From positions 1-49,756 of the forward strand of contig NZ_ABCS01000075.1 in the NCBI RefSeq assembly GCF_000170895.1: 49,756 bases of DNA, given 5' to 3'. Positions 1 through 10,459 of the stretch are shown here, one piece after another; within the stretch, counting starts at the first letter, position 1, and the number at the start of each line of letters is the position of its first letter. The DNA is from Plesiocystis pacifica SIR-1. Lineage in GTDB: Bacteria > Myxococcota_A > Polyangia > Nannocystales > Nannocystaceae. A program made the translations under genes and the position numbers. The notes beneath the pieces are model-generated. The model made no database searches. It saw only the letters and a list, made by a program, of their open reading frames with translations, and was not told where the DNA came from.

Positions 1-58
1 ATGCTCGAGCCGAGATCCAGCTTGCCCAAGCACGGCGATCGCTCTGCACCAAGCCCAC

Positions 59-72
59 GTTCCACGTGGAAC
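59..72. promoter_or_regulatory. parS-like 14-bp palindrome
   Basis: GTTCCACGTGGAAC is a perfect 14-bp palindrome just past the stop codon of the rhomboid gene. The ParB-binding parS consensus is TGTTTCACGTGAAACA, and variants with C/G at the inner position occur in several phyla. Including flanks the site is C-palindrome-A, so only the outermost 5' base departs from the 16-mer TGTTCCACGTGGAACA. A chance E-box-like palindrome cannot be excluded from one copy. I saw no second full match in the window. Confidence 0.6.
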
Positions 73-74
73 AC

Positions 75-1181
75 TCACTCCACACAAGCCGCGAGATGCT
101 CGTCGATCTCCGGAATCTCCCGACTCGCCGCAGCCTTCGACCGCTCCAAGCTCGCGCGCCCGTCCTCGATGCGCCCGAGCCCACACTCGATCCACCCCAG
201 CGTGTCGAGATAGTCCGCGTTGTCCGGGTCCTCCTCGAGGGCTAGGTTCACCAACTCCAGCGCCCGGTCCAGCTCGACCCGAGCCTCGGCCATGGCGTAG
301 GCCGCCGCGTTGTTGATCACCGGGTCATCCTCCGGGAGCTCCTCGAAGTGGGGCACCGCCAGCTCCGGCTCCCCGCGGTCGAGGTGCTCGAAGGCGAGGA
401 AGAGGTGGTAGTTGTCCCGGCCGCTGGGCTCCGCTGCCATCCACGTGCAGGCTGCCGCGCCGCCCACCAGCCCAAGGCTGAGCGCCCCGGCTACTAAACG
501 CTGTTTCAGGGTCTCGAGCTCGAGCGTGAACAGCCCCGCGACCAGCATGCCCACGACCAGGCCGCCGACATGCCCCGCTTGCGCCAGGATGTTCACCCCC
601 ACCAGCGGCAACCCAAAACCCACCAGAATCCAAAAGCCCAGGGACCCCGCCAGCCGCCGGGTCGAGATGACCTCGAGCTCGCGCTGGACCGACTCCGAGC
701 CCCACAGCCGGGCCACCAAGAGCCCGCCCGCGATCCCAAAGATCCCCGCCGAAGCGCCCACCACCAGCGGCGACTCGGCCCACGCGACCGAGGCCAGGCA
801 GCCCCCGAGGCTCGATGCCATGAACAGCGCCAGCTGTCGCCATGGACCCCAGATCGACTCCGTCCACCGGCCCACGCTCCACATCGCCAGCATGTTCAGC
901 CCGAGGTGCAGCCACGAGCCGTGGAGAAAGCCCGCGCTCGCCAGCCGCCACCACTGACCGTCGATCCAGATGTTCGCCGGTGTCAGAGCGCCCCAAGCTT
1001 CGAGCAGCTCGAGATCCTCGAACAGGACCAGGTAGCGCGCCAGAGCCCATATATCGAGGGATTCGGCGCGCGCGAGGGCGACGATGAAGGCCGCCACGAA
1101 CACGACGGTGCAGCACACGATCAGCGCGACAGTCGCCCGAGCGGCTCCCGTGGGTCGGGGGTTCTGACTCACCTCGGGCAC
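75..1181 (-). CDS. Rhomboid-family intramembrane serine protease with C-terminal TPR-like region
   Basis: Predicted polytopic membrane protease that cleaves substrates within the bilayer. Counting from the GTG at 1181 (368 aa), the catalytic serine lies in GASAGIFG (Ser144) and the catalytic histidine in AGHVGG (His204). The LHLGLNML segment carries the conserved His and Asn of an earlier helix. About 110 soluble C-terminal residues after the last helix include an alternating helical pattern (EEDPDNADYLDTLGWIECGLG) typical of a TPR. Rhomboid plus TPR is a known bacterial arrangement. The frame stays open upstream to an ATG at 1349, but that stretch is low-complexity and a GTG at 1181 or 1172 just before the first hydrophobic segment fits better. 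It is divergent from the receiver-PATAN gene. Substrate unknown. Confidence 0.88.
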   Translation of the reverse strand: MPEVSQNPRPTGAARATVALIVCCTVVFVAAFIVALARAESLDIWALARYLVLFEDLELLEAWGALTPANIWIDGQWWRLASAGFLHGSWLHLGLNMLAMWSVGRWTESIWGPWRQLALFMASSLGGCLASVAWAESPLVVGASAGIFGIAGGLLVARLWGSESVQRELEVISTRRLAGSLGFWILVGFGLPLVGVNILAQAGHVGGLVVGMLVAGLFTLELETLKQRLVAGALSLGLVGGAAACTWMAAEPSGRDNYHLFLAFEHLDRGEPELAVPHFEELPEDDPVINNAAAYAMAEARVELDRALELVNLALEEDPDNADYLDTLGWIECGLGRIEDGRASLERSKAAASREIPEIDEHLAACVE

Positions 1182-1400
1182 CCTACTCGGACACGCGAGT
1201 TCGCGCGAACGAGCGGCGTGGAAACTCGGGAGCACTGAGCTCCCCGAACCGGTGTACAGGATCCGCCGATCCCAGCGCCCCTTCCCTTGCCCCTGCGCCG
1301 TGCCCGTTGCTATCGTCCGCCCGTTTGGTTGCGTCGCTGACGCATCCAACGCAGGCGGATGCCCCGCACGCGCGGGGTGGTTCGAGCAGGATCGCTCTAC

Positions 1401-4246
1401 GTGCCGAGGCAGAACCTACTCTTGGTCGATGGAGACACTCGCAGCAGGCGAGTGCTCGAAGTCAGCCTGCGCAAGGCGGGCTTCACGGTCACTACGGCGG
1501 AGAACCTCGAGACCGCGCTCTTGGTGCTCGAGCACAGCGAGCCGGACCTGATCATCTCCGACACGCGCCTCCCCGGCGAGGACGGCTTCGCCTTTTGCAC
1601 GGCGGTCAAGAAGAACCCGAAGTGGGCGGGCATCCCCTTCGTATTCCTGACCTCGGCCAAGGCCATCGAGGACAAGGTCCGCGGCCTCGAGCTCGGCGTC
1701 GAGGACTACCTCGTCAAGCCGATCTACATCAAAGAGGTCACCACGCGCTTACGCATGCTGATGCAGCGAAAGCAGCGGGAAAAGTTAGAGAGCAAGAACG
1801 CCGCGCGGACGAAATTCACGGGGCACCTCGCCGACATGGCGGTGGTCGACCTGTTCCAGACCATCGAGATCTCGCGCAAGAGCGGGACGATCCAATTTGA
1901 GACGGACCTGGGCGAGGCGACGATCTGGTTCCGCGACGGCGTGATCATCGACGCCGAGATGGGCCGGCTGCAGGCGGAGCAGGCGGTCTATCGCTTGCTC
2001 GGTCTGGCCGACGGGAGCTTCGCCGTCGAGTTCAAGCCGATCACCCGCAACGCGGTGATCAAGGAGTCGACGCAGGGCCTGCTCATGGAGGGCATGCGCC
2101 GCGTCGACGAGTGGGGTCGTTTGCTCGAGCAGCTGCCCGCGCTCAGCGAGGTGCTCAGCGTCGATCGGGCCGCGGTTCAGGAGCTGCCCGACGGTCTGCT
2201 GGGGCCCGAGCTCGAGGAGGTGCTGCGGCGCTTCGACGGGCGGCGGACGATCATCGAGGTCGTCGACGAGACCGGCAAGGACGACCTCGAGGCCCTCGAG
2301 GCGATCTCGACCCTTTATTTCCAAGGCCTGCTCTCGGCCGACCCGGACGGCGACGTCGACGACGAGGTGCAGCTCGGGGACAGCAGCACGGCGCTCAAGC
2401 TCGAGGCCTGGGACCTGCCGACGGCGAGCCCGGCCTTCTTCAAGCCGCCGACCACGATGGAGTCGGGGCCCCACGACCTGCCGGGCGAGCTGCCGCCCAT
2501 GCCGACCTTCCCCTCACCCGCGGCTGCGGCGAGCGGCGACGGTCTGGTGGCCGGGCTGCCCGACGACACCCCCTCCCTCGGCGAGGGCCTGACCCCCCTC
2601 GAAGACCCCTCGTCTTCGGGCTCGCTGACCTCGCTGTCGACGGCGTCGTCTTCCTCGTCATCGGGCTCGGGCTCGGCCCTCAAGCCGCCCTTCGACTTTG
2701 GCCTGGGCTCGGACGACTCGAGCTCGTCGGACAGCTTCCCCTCCCTCGCGCCGCCGCCGGGGCATCCCGCGGCTTCGTCTTCGGGCTCGTCGCCCTCGCC
2801 GCCCTCGCCCGAGCCCTCGGGGGTCACGGCTCTGGCCAACAAGCTCAGCGCCATCGTCGACGATGACGACGACGACGCGCTCAGCCACACCGAGCCCGTG
2901 GGCGGGCCGGCGCTGTCCGTCGCGCCCGAGCCGGAAGCGGAGCCGGAAGCGGAGCCCGAGTCGGCGTCGGAGCCCGGCTCGCAGGACTTCAGCTCGCGGC
3001 TGAGCAAGGAGGAGCTGTCTGGCATGCGGCCGTTGCCGAGCCCGGTCATCCGTGACGTCGACGATGACGATGACGATGACGGCGACGACGGCGACGACGA
3101 CGGGCCGATCCACTCCGTCGAGGACGCCATCGCCCGGGCGGAGCGCTTGCGCGATCGAGATCGGAGCGAGACCGAGTCGATGTTCATCGCGCCTCGCCCC
3201 GCGCCCGTCATCAGCGAGGTCGACGAGGACGAGGAAGACGAGGACGACGCGCCCGTAGCCCCCGTCGAAGCCGACGCGCCCGCCCCCGAGCCCGAGGCTC
3301 CCGAGGCGGCGACCAGCACGAGCGGGACCATCGACTCGAGCCTGAGCAACGACGCCGCCGGCGAGTTCAGCAGCGGCGACGACTTCGGCTCGGTCGCCGT
3401 GAAGGTCCCCGAGGCCGCGGTCGAGCCCGTCGCCAAGGCCGAGCCCGAGCTGAGCCCGCTGAGCTCCCCCGACCTGACCCCGCCCGCGCGCCTCGCCGAC
3501 TCCGACTTCGGGTCTGAATTGGAGTCCGGCGGGGGCGAGCCCGAGAGCTCGGGCCCCGGCATGGGCCTGTACATCGCCATCGGCCTCGTCGTGCTCATCG
3601 GCGGCGGCTTGTTCGTCGCCTTCGGCATGGGCGGCAACAAAGATGGGGGCGAGACCGAGGGCGGAGACGACAGCGCGGTCCAGGACTCCGGCAAGGACCA
3701 AGGCGAGGCCGAGGGCGAGCCGACAAAGGCCGACGAGGCCGCGGCGGTCGGCGGTGAGGCCGGAGCTCCGAGTGAGGAGGGCGCGGCCGAGGAGGAGAGC
3801 GAGTCTGACACCGAGGCCGCAGCCGAGACGGACTCCGCCGCGGACGGCGAGACCCTCAGCCCCGAGCAGGTCGCCGAGATCGACGAGAAGCTGGCCTCGG
3901 CCCAGCGCTACTTCAAGAAGTTCCAGCGCAAGGACGAGGCGTCGAAGCTCATCGACGAGATCCTCGAGGTCGCGCCCAACCACGCCGAGGCCCTGCTGCT
4001 GCGCGCCGAGCTGTTGGCCGAGGCCGGCAAGCTCGAAGAGGCGGCGGCCGCCGCCCGTCGGGCGACGATGTCCGACCCAGACCTGGCCCGCGGCTTCTCG
4101 ACCCTGGGCGGGCTGCTCGAGGCCACCGAGGACAAGGCCGGCGCGCTCCAGGCCTACAAGCGCTTCCTCGAGCTCGAGACCGACTCGAACTACACCGGCA
4201 TGATCAAAAAGAACGTCCGTCGGCTCGACCGCGAACTGAACGAGTG

Positions 4247-4247
<1 letters not shown>
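1401..4247 (+). CDS. Receiver-PATAN (DUF4388)-transmembrane-TPR signalling protein
   Basis: A 948-aa mosaic. Residues 1-125 form a CheY-like receiver: the acceptor Asp54 is in DLIISDTRLP, and Lys106 is in LVKP. Residues about 135-250 match DUF4388/PATAN (FTGHLADMAVVDLFQTIE, then SGTIQF). A following helical region is succeeded by some 400 residues of Ser/Pro/Asp/Glu-rich linker, including runs of Asp. A single transmembrane helix lies at about 722-745 (LYIAIGLVVLIGGGLFVAF), and a helical TPR-like region occupies about 800-930. The GTG at 1401 has an AGCAGGA ribosome site nine bases upstream. Receiver-PATAN proteins are common in myxobacteria, often linked to polarity and gliding; the membrane anchor and TPR tail are less usual. 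The stop overlaps the tsaD start, so it is probably cotranscribed with tsaD-rsmA-mutM. No kinase is nearby. Confidence 0.85.
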
Positions 4248-5343
<1,096 letters not shown>

Positions 5344-5347
<4 letters not shown>

Positions 5348-6249
5348 CCATCGACCTGCGCGCGATCCCCTCGCCCAAGCAGCTCCTCGCGCGCCACGGC
5401 CTCGCGCCGCGCAAGAGCTGGGGGCAGAACTTCCTCCACGCCTTCGAGGTCCACCTCGAGATCGCCGCGGCCGCGGGCGCCGGTCCAGGCTCGACGGTGG
5501 TCGAGATCGGCGCAGGCCTGGGCACGCTCACCGCCCACCTGCTCGCCGCCGGGGCCGAGGTCGACGCGATCGAGCGCGACCGCGATCTGTGCGCGGTGCT
5601 CCGGACCGAGCTCGGCGCGCTCCCGGGCTTTCGCCTGCACGAGGCCGACGCGGTCAAGTTCGACTACGGCGCCCACGCGCGGGCCTTGCTCGAGGCCGGC
5701 AAGCCGCGCCCGGCGATCGTCGGCAACCTCCCCTACCAGCTCACCGGCGCCTTGCTGTTCGCGCTGCTCGAGTACGACGCCGTGACGGGGCCGTGGATCG
5801 TCATGGTCCAAAAAGAGGTCGCCGATCGGCTGTGCTCGCCCCCGGGCAACAAGCGCTACGGCGGGGCCACGGCGGCGCTGGGCCGCGTGCGCGCGATCCG
5901 AAAGGTGTGCTCGGCCCCCGCGGGCTGCTTCCTGCCGCCGCCGCGGGTGGACTCGGCGGTGATCCGCCTCGACCCGCGCCCCGAGCCCCTCGGGGAGGTC
6001 GGCGACCCCAAGGCCTACCTGCACCTGGTCCGCACCTGCTTCCAGCGTCGGCGCAAGACCCTGGCCAACGCGCTGCTCGGCGTGGGCGACAAGGCCTCGG
6101 CGCAGCGGTGGATCGCCGCCGCCGGCCTCGACCCCAAGATCCGACCCGAGCGCCTCGGCCCCGCCGAGTTCGCCGCGCTCCAGCGCGCCCGCGAGGCCGA
6201 GGCCGAGGTCGAGGTCGAGGTCGAGGTCGAGGTCGAGAACGAGAGCTGA
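5344..6249 (+). CDS. rsmA: 16S rRNA dimethyladenosine transferase RsmA (KsgA)
   Basis: RsmA dimethylates two adjacent adenosines in the helix-45 loop of 16S rRNA late in small-subunit assembly. From the GTG at 5344 it is 301 aa. The N-terminal RKSWGQNFLH precedes the SAM-binding motif VVEIGAGLGTLT at about 52-63. The catalytic NLPY motif is at 128-131, and the C-terminal part has the CFQRRRKTLANAL signature. The tail is odd: it ends in alternating Glu-Val pairs encoded by a hexanucleotide repeat. The first four bases overlap the tsaD stop, and the TGA overlaps the mutM ATG by one base. Confidence 0.95.
6193..6234 (+). repeat. Hexanucleotide repeat in the 3' end of rsmA
   Basis: Two GAGGCC units (6193-6204) are followed by five perfect GAGGTC units (6205-6234). 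They encode Glu-Ala/Glu-Val dipeptides at the RsmA C-terminus. The units are in-frame, so length change by slippage would alter tail length without a frameshift. Confidence 0.95.
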
Positions 6250-7109
6250 TGCCCGAGCTGCCCGAAGTCGAGTCCGTCCGCCGAGGCCTGGCCCGCGCGC
6301 GCCTGAAGACGCCGGTGGTGAAGCTGTGGCGCTCGAGCTTCAACCTACGCACGGGCAAGAATTGGCTGCGCAAGCACGAGGGCCTCGAGCAGCTGCGCGG
6401 CGCCACGCCGGGCCCCGTGCGTCGCCGGGGCAAGTACATCCTCTGGCACATGCAGGGCGCGGACGAGGGCGAGCTCGTGCTGCTGATTCACCTGGGCATG
6501 TCGGGACGCTGCGGCGTGGCTCGGGCCGATCAACCCATCGTCGATCACACCCACTTCATCGCGACCTTCGCGGACGATCGGCAGCTGCGCTTCGTCGACC
6601 CCCGCCGCTTCGGGGGGCTCAAGGTCGGGACGCGCGAGACGATCTACGAGCGCGAGCCCGTCGCCGCCCTCGGGCCCGAACCATTGAGCGAGGACTTCGA
6701 CGGCGCCGTGCTCGAGGCGGCGCTGGGCAAGAGCAAGCGCGCGCTCCGAGACGCGCTCTTGGATCAGCGCGCCGTCGCGGGCATCGGCAACATCTACGCC
6801 GTCGAGGCCTGCTTCGAGGCGCGCCTCAATCCCCTGCGCCCGGCGGCCTCGCTCTCGCGCCGCTCGTGGTCGAAGCTCGCCGACGCCCTCGTGCTCGTGC
6901 TCGAGCGGGGCGTCCGCAACGGCGGCACCACCCTCAAGGACTTTCGCAACGTGGTCGGCGAGGTTGGGCGCAACCAGGACGATCTGCGCGTCTACGGCCG
7001 CGGCGGCGAGCCCTGCCCGCGCTGTGGCCGGCGGCTCGCGGACTTCGTCAGCCAAAACCGCAGCGGCGTGATGTGTACGCGCTGCCAGCCGAAATTCCGG
7101 GCGCGCTGA
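6249..7109 (+). CDS. mutM: Formamidopyrimidine-DNA glycosylase (Fpg)
   Basis: Bifunctional base-excision repair glycosylase/AP lyase for 8-oxoguanine and formamidopyrimidines. It is 286 aa. The mature N-terminus PELPEVE supplies the catalytic Pro and Glu, and a conserved lysine sits in RRRGKYI. The helix-two-turn-helix segment reads DQRAVAGIGNIYAVEACFEA. A C-terminal zinc finger has the exact Cys-X2-Cys-X16-Cys-X2-Cys spacing (Cys256, 259, 276, 279) with the conserved Arg in QNRSGVMC. The start overlaps the rsmA stop, making it the last gene of the tsaD-rsmA-mutM run. Confidence 0.96.
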   Translation: MPELPEVESVRRGLARARLKTPVVKLWRSSFNLRTGKNWLRKHEGLEQLRGATPGPVRRRGKYILWHMQGADEGELVLLIHLGMSGRCGVARADQPIVDHTHFIATFADDRQLRFVDPRRFGGLKVGTRETIYEREPVAALGPEPLSEDFDGAVLEAALGKSKRALRDALLDQRAVAGIGNIYAVEACFEARLNPLRPAASLSRRSWSKLADALVLVLERGVRNGGTTLKDFRNVVGEVGRNQDDLRVYGRGGEPCPRCGRRLADFVSQNRSGVMCTRCQPKFRAR

Positions 7110-7139
7110 AGCGAGCTTTGTGAGCTCCACGTCAGCGCG
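7102..7139 (+). terminator. Possible hairpin terminator after mutM
   Basis: CGCGCTGA (7102-7109, covering the mutM stop) pairs with TCAGCGCG (7132-7139). An inner GAGCT/AGCTC stem lies at 7113-7127. There is no T-run, so this is only a candidate. Confidence 0.4.
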
Positions 7140-7386
7140 GTTGGCGCAAGCTGTAGATCCTGACGTCGAAATCGGCGTTTCGCAGCCTTCACATGCTCGA
7201 GACCTCGCCCCACGGTCGGCGCGCCCGACGAATTCCCCCAACCGGGCGCCGATCGGCCTGCTCGTCCGTTGGAGCCATGTAATGGGGACCGCCACGCTCG
7301 CCTGGACCACGCCTTTCGCCTCGCCCAAGCCCACCGACTTGCGTCGCGGGGGGGTGCGGCCGCAAATTCGTAGGGTCATTCGGGCG

Positions 7387-8049
7387 ATGGGCGAGCGAGA
7401 GCAAAGGGTCAAAGAGGCCCGCAGCGACGAAGAGCTGATGCTCGCCTTCCGTGATGGCGAGGCGGCCGCGTTCGAAGAGCTGGTCACTCGGCACAGGCGC
7501 GGCCTGTTCAACTTCTTGCTCCGCAGCGTGCACAACAAGAGCCGCGCCGAGGAGCTGCTCCAGGAAGTCTTCCTGCGGGTGATCCGAGCCAAGGATCGTT
7601 ACCAGCGCACGGCTCGGTTCACGACCTGGATCTACACCATCGCCCGCAACCTGTGTGTCGACGAGAGCCGGCGTCAAAAATTTCGGCGCACCCTGCCCCT
7701 GGAGTCCAAGCGCCGCGGCGAGGACTCGGGGCTCACCATCCTCGATCGCACGGCCGCCAAGCAGGTGTCGACGGACGTCGCGTCCGAGGCCGGCACGATC
7801 CGCGACCGCGTCGCCGCGGCGATCCAGACCTTGCCTGACGATCAGCGCGAGGTCTTTGTCATGCGCCAGTTCGGCGGCCTGTCCTTCAAGCAGATCGGCG
7901 AAGCCGTCGGCGCGCCGGAGAACACGGTCAAGAGCCGCATGCGCTACGCCCTCGAGAAGCTCCGCAGTGAGCTTCACGACATCGACCCGCGGGACTCCGC
8001 GCTTGCAACCAGGGCGCGACCGCCCAAGAAAGCATCTGCAGGTGGCTGA
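7387..8049 (+). CDS. ECF-type RNA polymerase sigma factor
   Basis: A 220-aa group-4 sigma factor. Region 2 runs from FEELVTRHRRGLFNFLLRSV through EELLQEVFLRVIRAKDRY and FTTWIYTIARNLCVDESRR. Region 4 is LPDDQREVFVMRQFGGLSFK followed by the helix-turn-helix GAPENTVKSRMRYALEKLR. The ATG at 7387 is chosen because sigma homology begins right after it; the upstream open frame (from 7120) is low-complexity. The 277 bp between mutM and this start would hold its promoter, but no convincing ECF -35/-10 pair was found there. The stop overlaps the next GTG start by eight bases, suggesting that the downstream membrane protein is its coupled regulator. Confidence 0.93.
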   Translation: MGEREQRVKEARSDEELMLAFRDGEAAAFEELVTRHRRGLFNFLLRSVHNKSRAEELLQEVFLRVIRAKDRYQRTARFTTWIYTIARNLCVDESRRQKFRRTLPLESKRRGEDSGLTILDRTAAKQVSTDVASEAGTIRDRVAAAIQTLPDDQREVFVMRQFGGLSFKQIGEAVGAPENTVKSRMRYALEKLRSELHDIDPRDSALATRARPPKKASAGG

Positions 8050-9085
8050 GTTCGAACCACGAGAGCTCGACGAGCTCGAGGACGCCCTCGAGCTATTGTC
8101 GGATCCATTCGGCGCCGAGGACGAAGACCTCGACGCGCGACTGGCCGAGCTCGAGCTCTCCCCCGCCCTCGACGAGCGCATGCACGAGTACGCCGACGTG
8201 CTCGCGCTGTGCCGCGAGGCCTTCCCCCTCGAAGAGCCCGGCGACGATCTGCTCGCCGACGTGCTCGCCGAGGCGAGGGCCGTCGCGAGCACGAGCACGA
8301 AGCACCACGAGGGCGTCGGCGCGGGCGGGTCCGCGAGCGGCTGGCAGCGCTTTTGGGAGCGCTGGCGCGGGACCCTGGTCCCCGGCTTCGCCCTCGCTGG
8401 AACGGCCGCGCTGGTTCTGTGGATGCTCGAGCCCGAGACCGCGGAGACCCTGGCGCTGGTCGAGTCGCCGAGCGCCGACGAAAAGAAGGACGAGCCGCGC
8501 CCGAGCGAGGCGCCGACCGACGCCGCCATGCCCACGCGCGCGGAAGGTGGCGCCGAGCGTGCCGACGCCGGCGGTGGTGAGGCGAAGGCCGAAGAGGAAG
8601 GCGAGCAAGGCGACGCAGAAGAAGTCGCGGGCGACGACCTCACGCCGGGGGCGAGCAAGCCCAAGTCCAAGAAGACCAAGGCGGTCGAGCGAGCCGTCGA
8701 GCCCGAGCCCGAGCCCGAGCCGCTGACCAAGAACGAGAGCTGGGATCTCATCGACGCCGCCGACAAGGCTCGCAAGGCCGGGCGCTGCGTCGAGGCGACG
8801 GCCGACTACGAGACCGTCATCGGGCGCACGCGGGAGGACGCCGCCCGAGGTCGAGCCCACGCGGGCGTCGGCCTGTGCCGCCTCCAGCAGGGCCAGCACA
8901 CCGACGCCGAGGCCTGGTTCGATCAGGCCCGGGCCGAGAGCCCCGCCGTGGGCCCGTGGCTCGACGACCAGCTCGACGAGCAGCCGGCGCCGACGAAGAA
9001 GAAGCCCTCGAAAAAGAAGAAGGCCAAGTCCGACTACTCGGGCAAGAAGAAGGCCCCGTTGGGGCCCCTCGACTCGAAGCACTGA
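8042..9085 (+). CDS. Single-pass membrane protein, likely sigma-factor antagonist with TPR-like C-terminus
   Basis: A 347-aa protein translated from a GTG overlapping the sigma-factor stop. An acidic cytoplasmic N-terminal region (about 1-105, rich in Leu-Asp-Glu) precedes one transmembrane helix at about 111-129 (TLVPGFALAGTAALVLWML). Then come a low-complexity Ala/Glu/Lys linker, a helical pair resembling a TPR (SWDLIDAADKARKAGRCVE to GLCRLQQGQHTDAEAWF), and a Lys-rich tail. I do not recognise a zf-HC2 anti-sigma domain, and no Cys/His zinc site is visible in the N-terminus. The anti-sigma role is inferred only from coupling to the ECF gene and from topology. Confidence 0.75.
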   Translation: MAEFEPRELDELEDALELLSDPFGAEDEDLDARLAELELSPALDERMHEYADVLALCREAFPLEEPGDDLLADVLAEARAVASTSTKHHEGVGAGGSASGWQRFWERWRGTLVPGFALAGTAALVLWMLEPETAETLALVESPSADEKKDEPRPSEAPTDAAMPTRAEGGAERADAGGGEAKAEEEGEQGDAEEVAGDDLTPGASKPKSKKTKAVERAVEPEPEPEPLTKNESWDLIDAADKARKAGRCVEATADYETVIGRTREDAARGRAHAGVGLCRLQQGQHTDAEAWFDQARAESPAVGPWLDDQLDEQPAPTKKKPSKKKKAKSDYSGKKKAPLGPLDSKH

Positions 9086-9100
9086 CCTCGAAGCACTGAC
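9073..9100 (+). repeat. 14-bp tandem duplication spanning a stop codon
   Basis: CTCGAAGCACTGAC occurs twice without a gap (9073-9086 and 9087-9100). The first copy holds the TGA of the upstream gene and the second lies in the 21-bp convergent gap. Confidence 0.9.
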
Positions 9101-9106
9101 CTCGGC

Positions 9107-10351
9107 TCAGCCGCCCTTCTCGCACACGCTGATGCGCGTATGGGTCCCGGTGACGACGTTGTTCCAGTAGGTGCAGTCGTCCACGCCCTGGCAGCCGAGG
9201 CAGGGGCCGGTGAAGTAGGTCGAGTTGCCGTTGGAGAAGTGCCAGGCGTTGTCGGTGCCGCCGCACGCTTGCTGATCGGCGCAGCAGGTCGGGGCGCCGC
9301 CGCAGGCCGTCGCGTAGCCGTAGAGGTCGCGGTAGATCCCGGTGACGTCCTCGCAGTAGCCCTGGTTGAGCCACTGGTCGTAGCTGACCTCCTGCCAGCC
9401 CATGCAGCTGTCGCACCAGTCGTTGATCTCGTTGGCGGCGCGGCAGCTGAACCGGACGCAGCGCCCGAGCTCGGTCACGCAGCCCTCCTCGCTCCAGCAG
9501 TCCGTCCCGCACTCGAGCTCGCACACGTCGGTGCAGCCGTCCTCGGACACGTTGTTGCCGTCGTCGCACTCCTCGAAGCCCTCGTGCACGAAGCCGTCGC
9601 CGCAGTAGGCGTCCTGGCACGAGCTCGGGCAGGTGTCGCTGTCCTCGAGGTTGCCGTCGTCGCACTGCTCGACGCCGTCTTGGATGTAGCCGTCGCCGCA
9701 GCTCGCGGGCTGACAGATGTTGAGGCACTCGTCGGTGTTCTCGGCGTTGGCGTCGTCGCAGCCCTCGACGCCGTCTTGCACGTCGCCGTCGCCGCAGTAG
9801 GCGAGCTGGCAGGCCGGGCACTCGTCGGTGGTGTCGGTGTTGCCGTCGTCGCACTGCTCGCCGTCCTGGACGATCCCGTCGCCGCAGTTGCCGGGCAGGC
9901 ACATGTTGTTGCAGTCGTCGTCGTTGACGTCGTTGGCGTCGTCGCACTCTTCGACGCCCGCCTGGACGTAGCCGTCGCCGCAGGCCGCGAGCTTGCAGCC
10001 CTGGACGCAGTCGTCGGTGTTGTCGTCGTTACCGTCGTCGCACTCTTCGAACTCGGTATAGACGAAGCCGTCGCCGCACTCGGCGACGGTGCAGGCCGTG
10101 GTGCAGTTGCCGTTGTCGTCGTTCCCGGCACCGAGGTCGCACTGCTCGTCGCCCTCGACCACACCGTCACCGCACACCGCCGTGGAGGTCTCGCCGGTCT
10201 CGCTGTCTCCCACGTCGTCGCCCTGATCCGCGCTCGCCGCAGAGTCTGAGCCGGTGTCGTCACCCGGGCATCCGAGTACGCACAGACCGAGGGCAGCGCT
10301 AGCCACGAAAGCATGGGATCGAGTCAAAAAAACCAGACTGGGTTCTATCAC
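9107..10351 (-). CDS. DUF4215 Cys-rich repeat lipoprotein
   Basis: A 414-aa predicted lipoprotein. The hydrophobic N-terminus ends in a lipobox LCVLGC (Cys28), followed by Asp/Ser-rich spacer. Seven tandem repeats of about 32 residues follow, each starting CGDG and containing ECDDGN or ECDDAN and a third Cys pair. This is the DUF4215 / myxococcal cysteine-rich repeat pattern, thought to be disulphide-bonded and often calcium-like in acidity. A different Cys-rich region of about 130 residues closes the protein. The start is GTG at 10351. It is convergent with the putative anti-sigma gene and divergent from the POT transporter. A cell-surface adhesive or structural role is plausible but unproven. 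Confidence 0.9.
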   Translation of the reverse strand: MIEPSLVFLTRSHAFVASAALGLCVLGCPGDDTGSDSAASADQGDDVGDSETGETSTAVCGDGVVEGDEQCDLGAGNDDNGNCTTACTVAECGDGFVYTEFEECDDGNDDNTDDCVQGCKLAACGDGYVQAGVEECDDANDVNDDDCNNMCLPGNCGDGIVQDGEQCDDGNTDTTDECPACQLAYCGDGDVQDGVEGCDDANAENTDECLNICQPASCGDGYIQDGVEQCDDGNLEDSDTCPSSCQDAYCGDGFVHEGFEECDDGNNVSEDGCTDVCELECGTDCWSEEGCVTELGRCVRFSCRAANEINDWCDSCMGWQEVSYDQWLNQGYCEDVTGIYRDLYGYATACGGAPTCCADQQACGGTDNAWHFSNGNSTYFTGPCLGCQGVDDCTYWNNVVTGTHTRISVCEKGG

Positions 10352-10459
10352 GGGCGCCTTTGAGGGATCCCCCCGTCACGCGGTCGCAAGAGACCCGTGG
10401 GGCCACCCTTGCCCCTGGGTGTCCACGCGGCGATGATGCCCGCTCGAGGTCAAAACACC

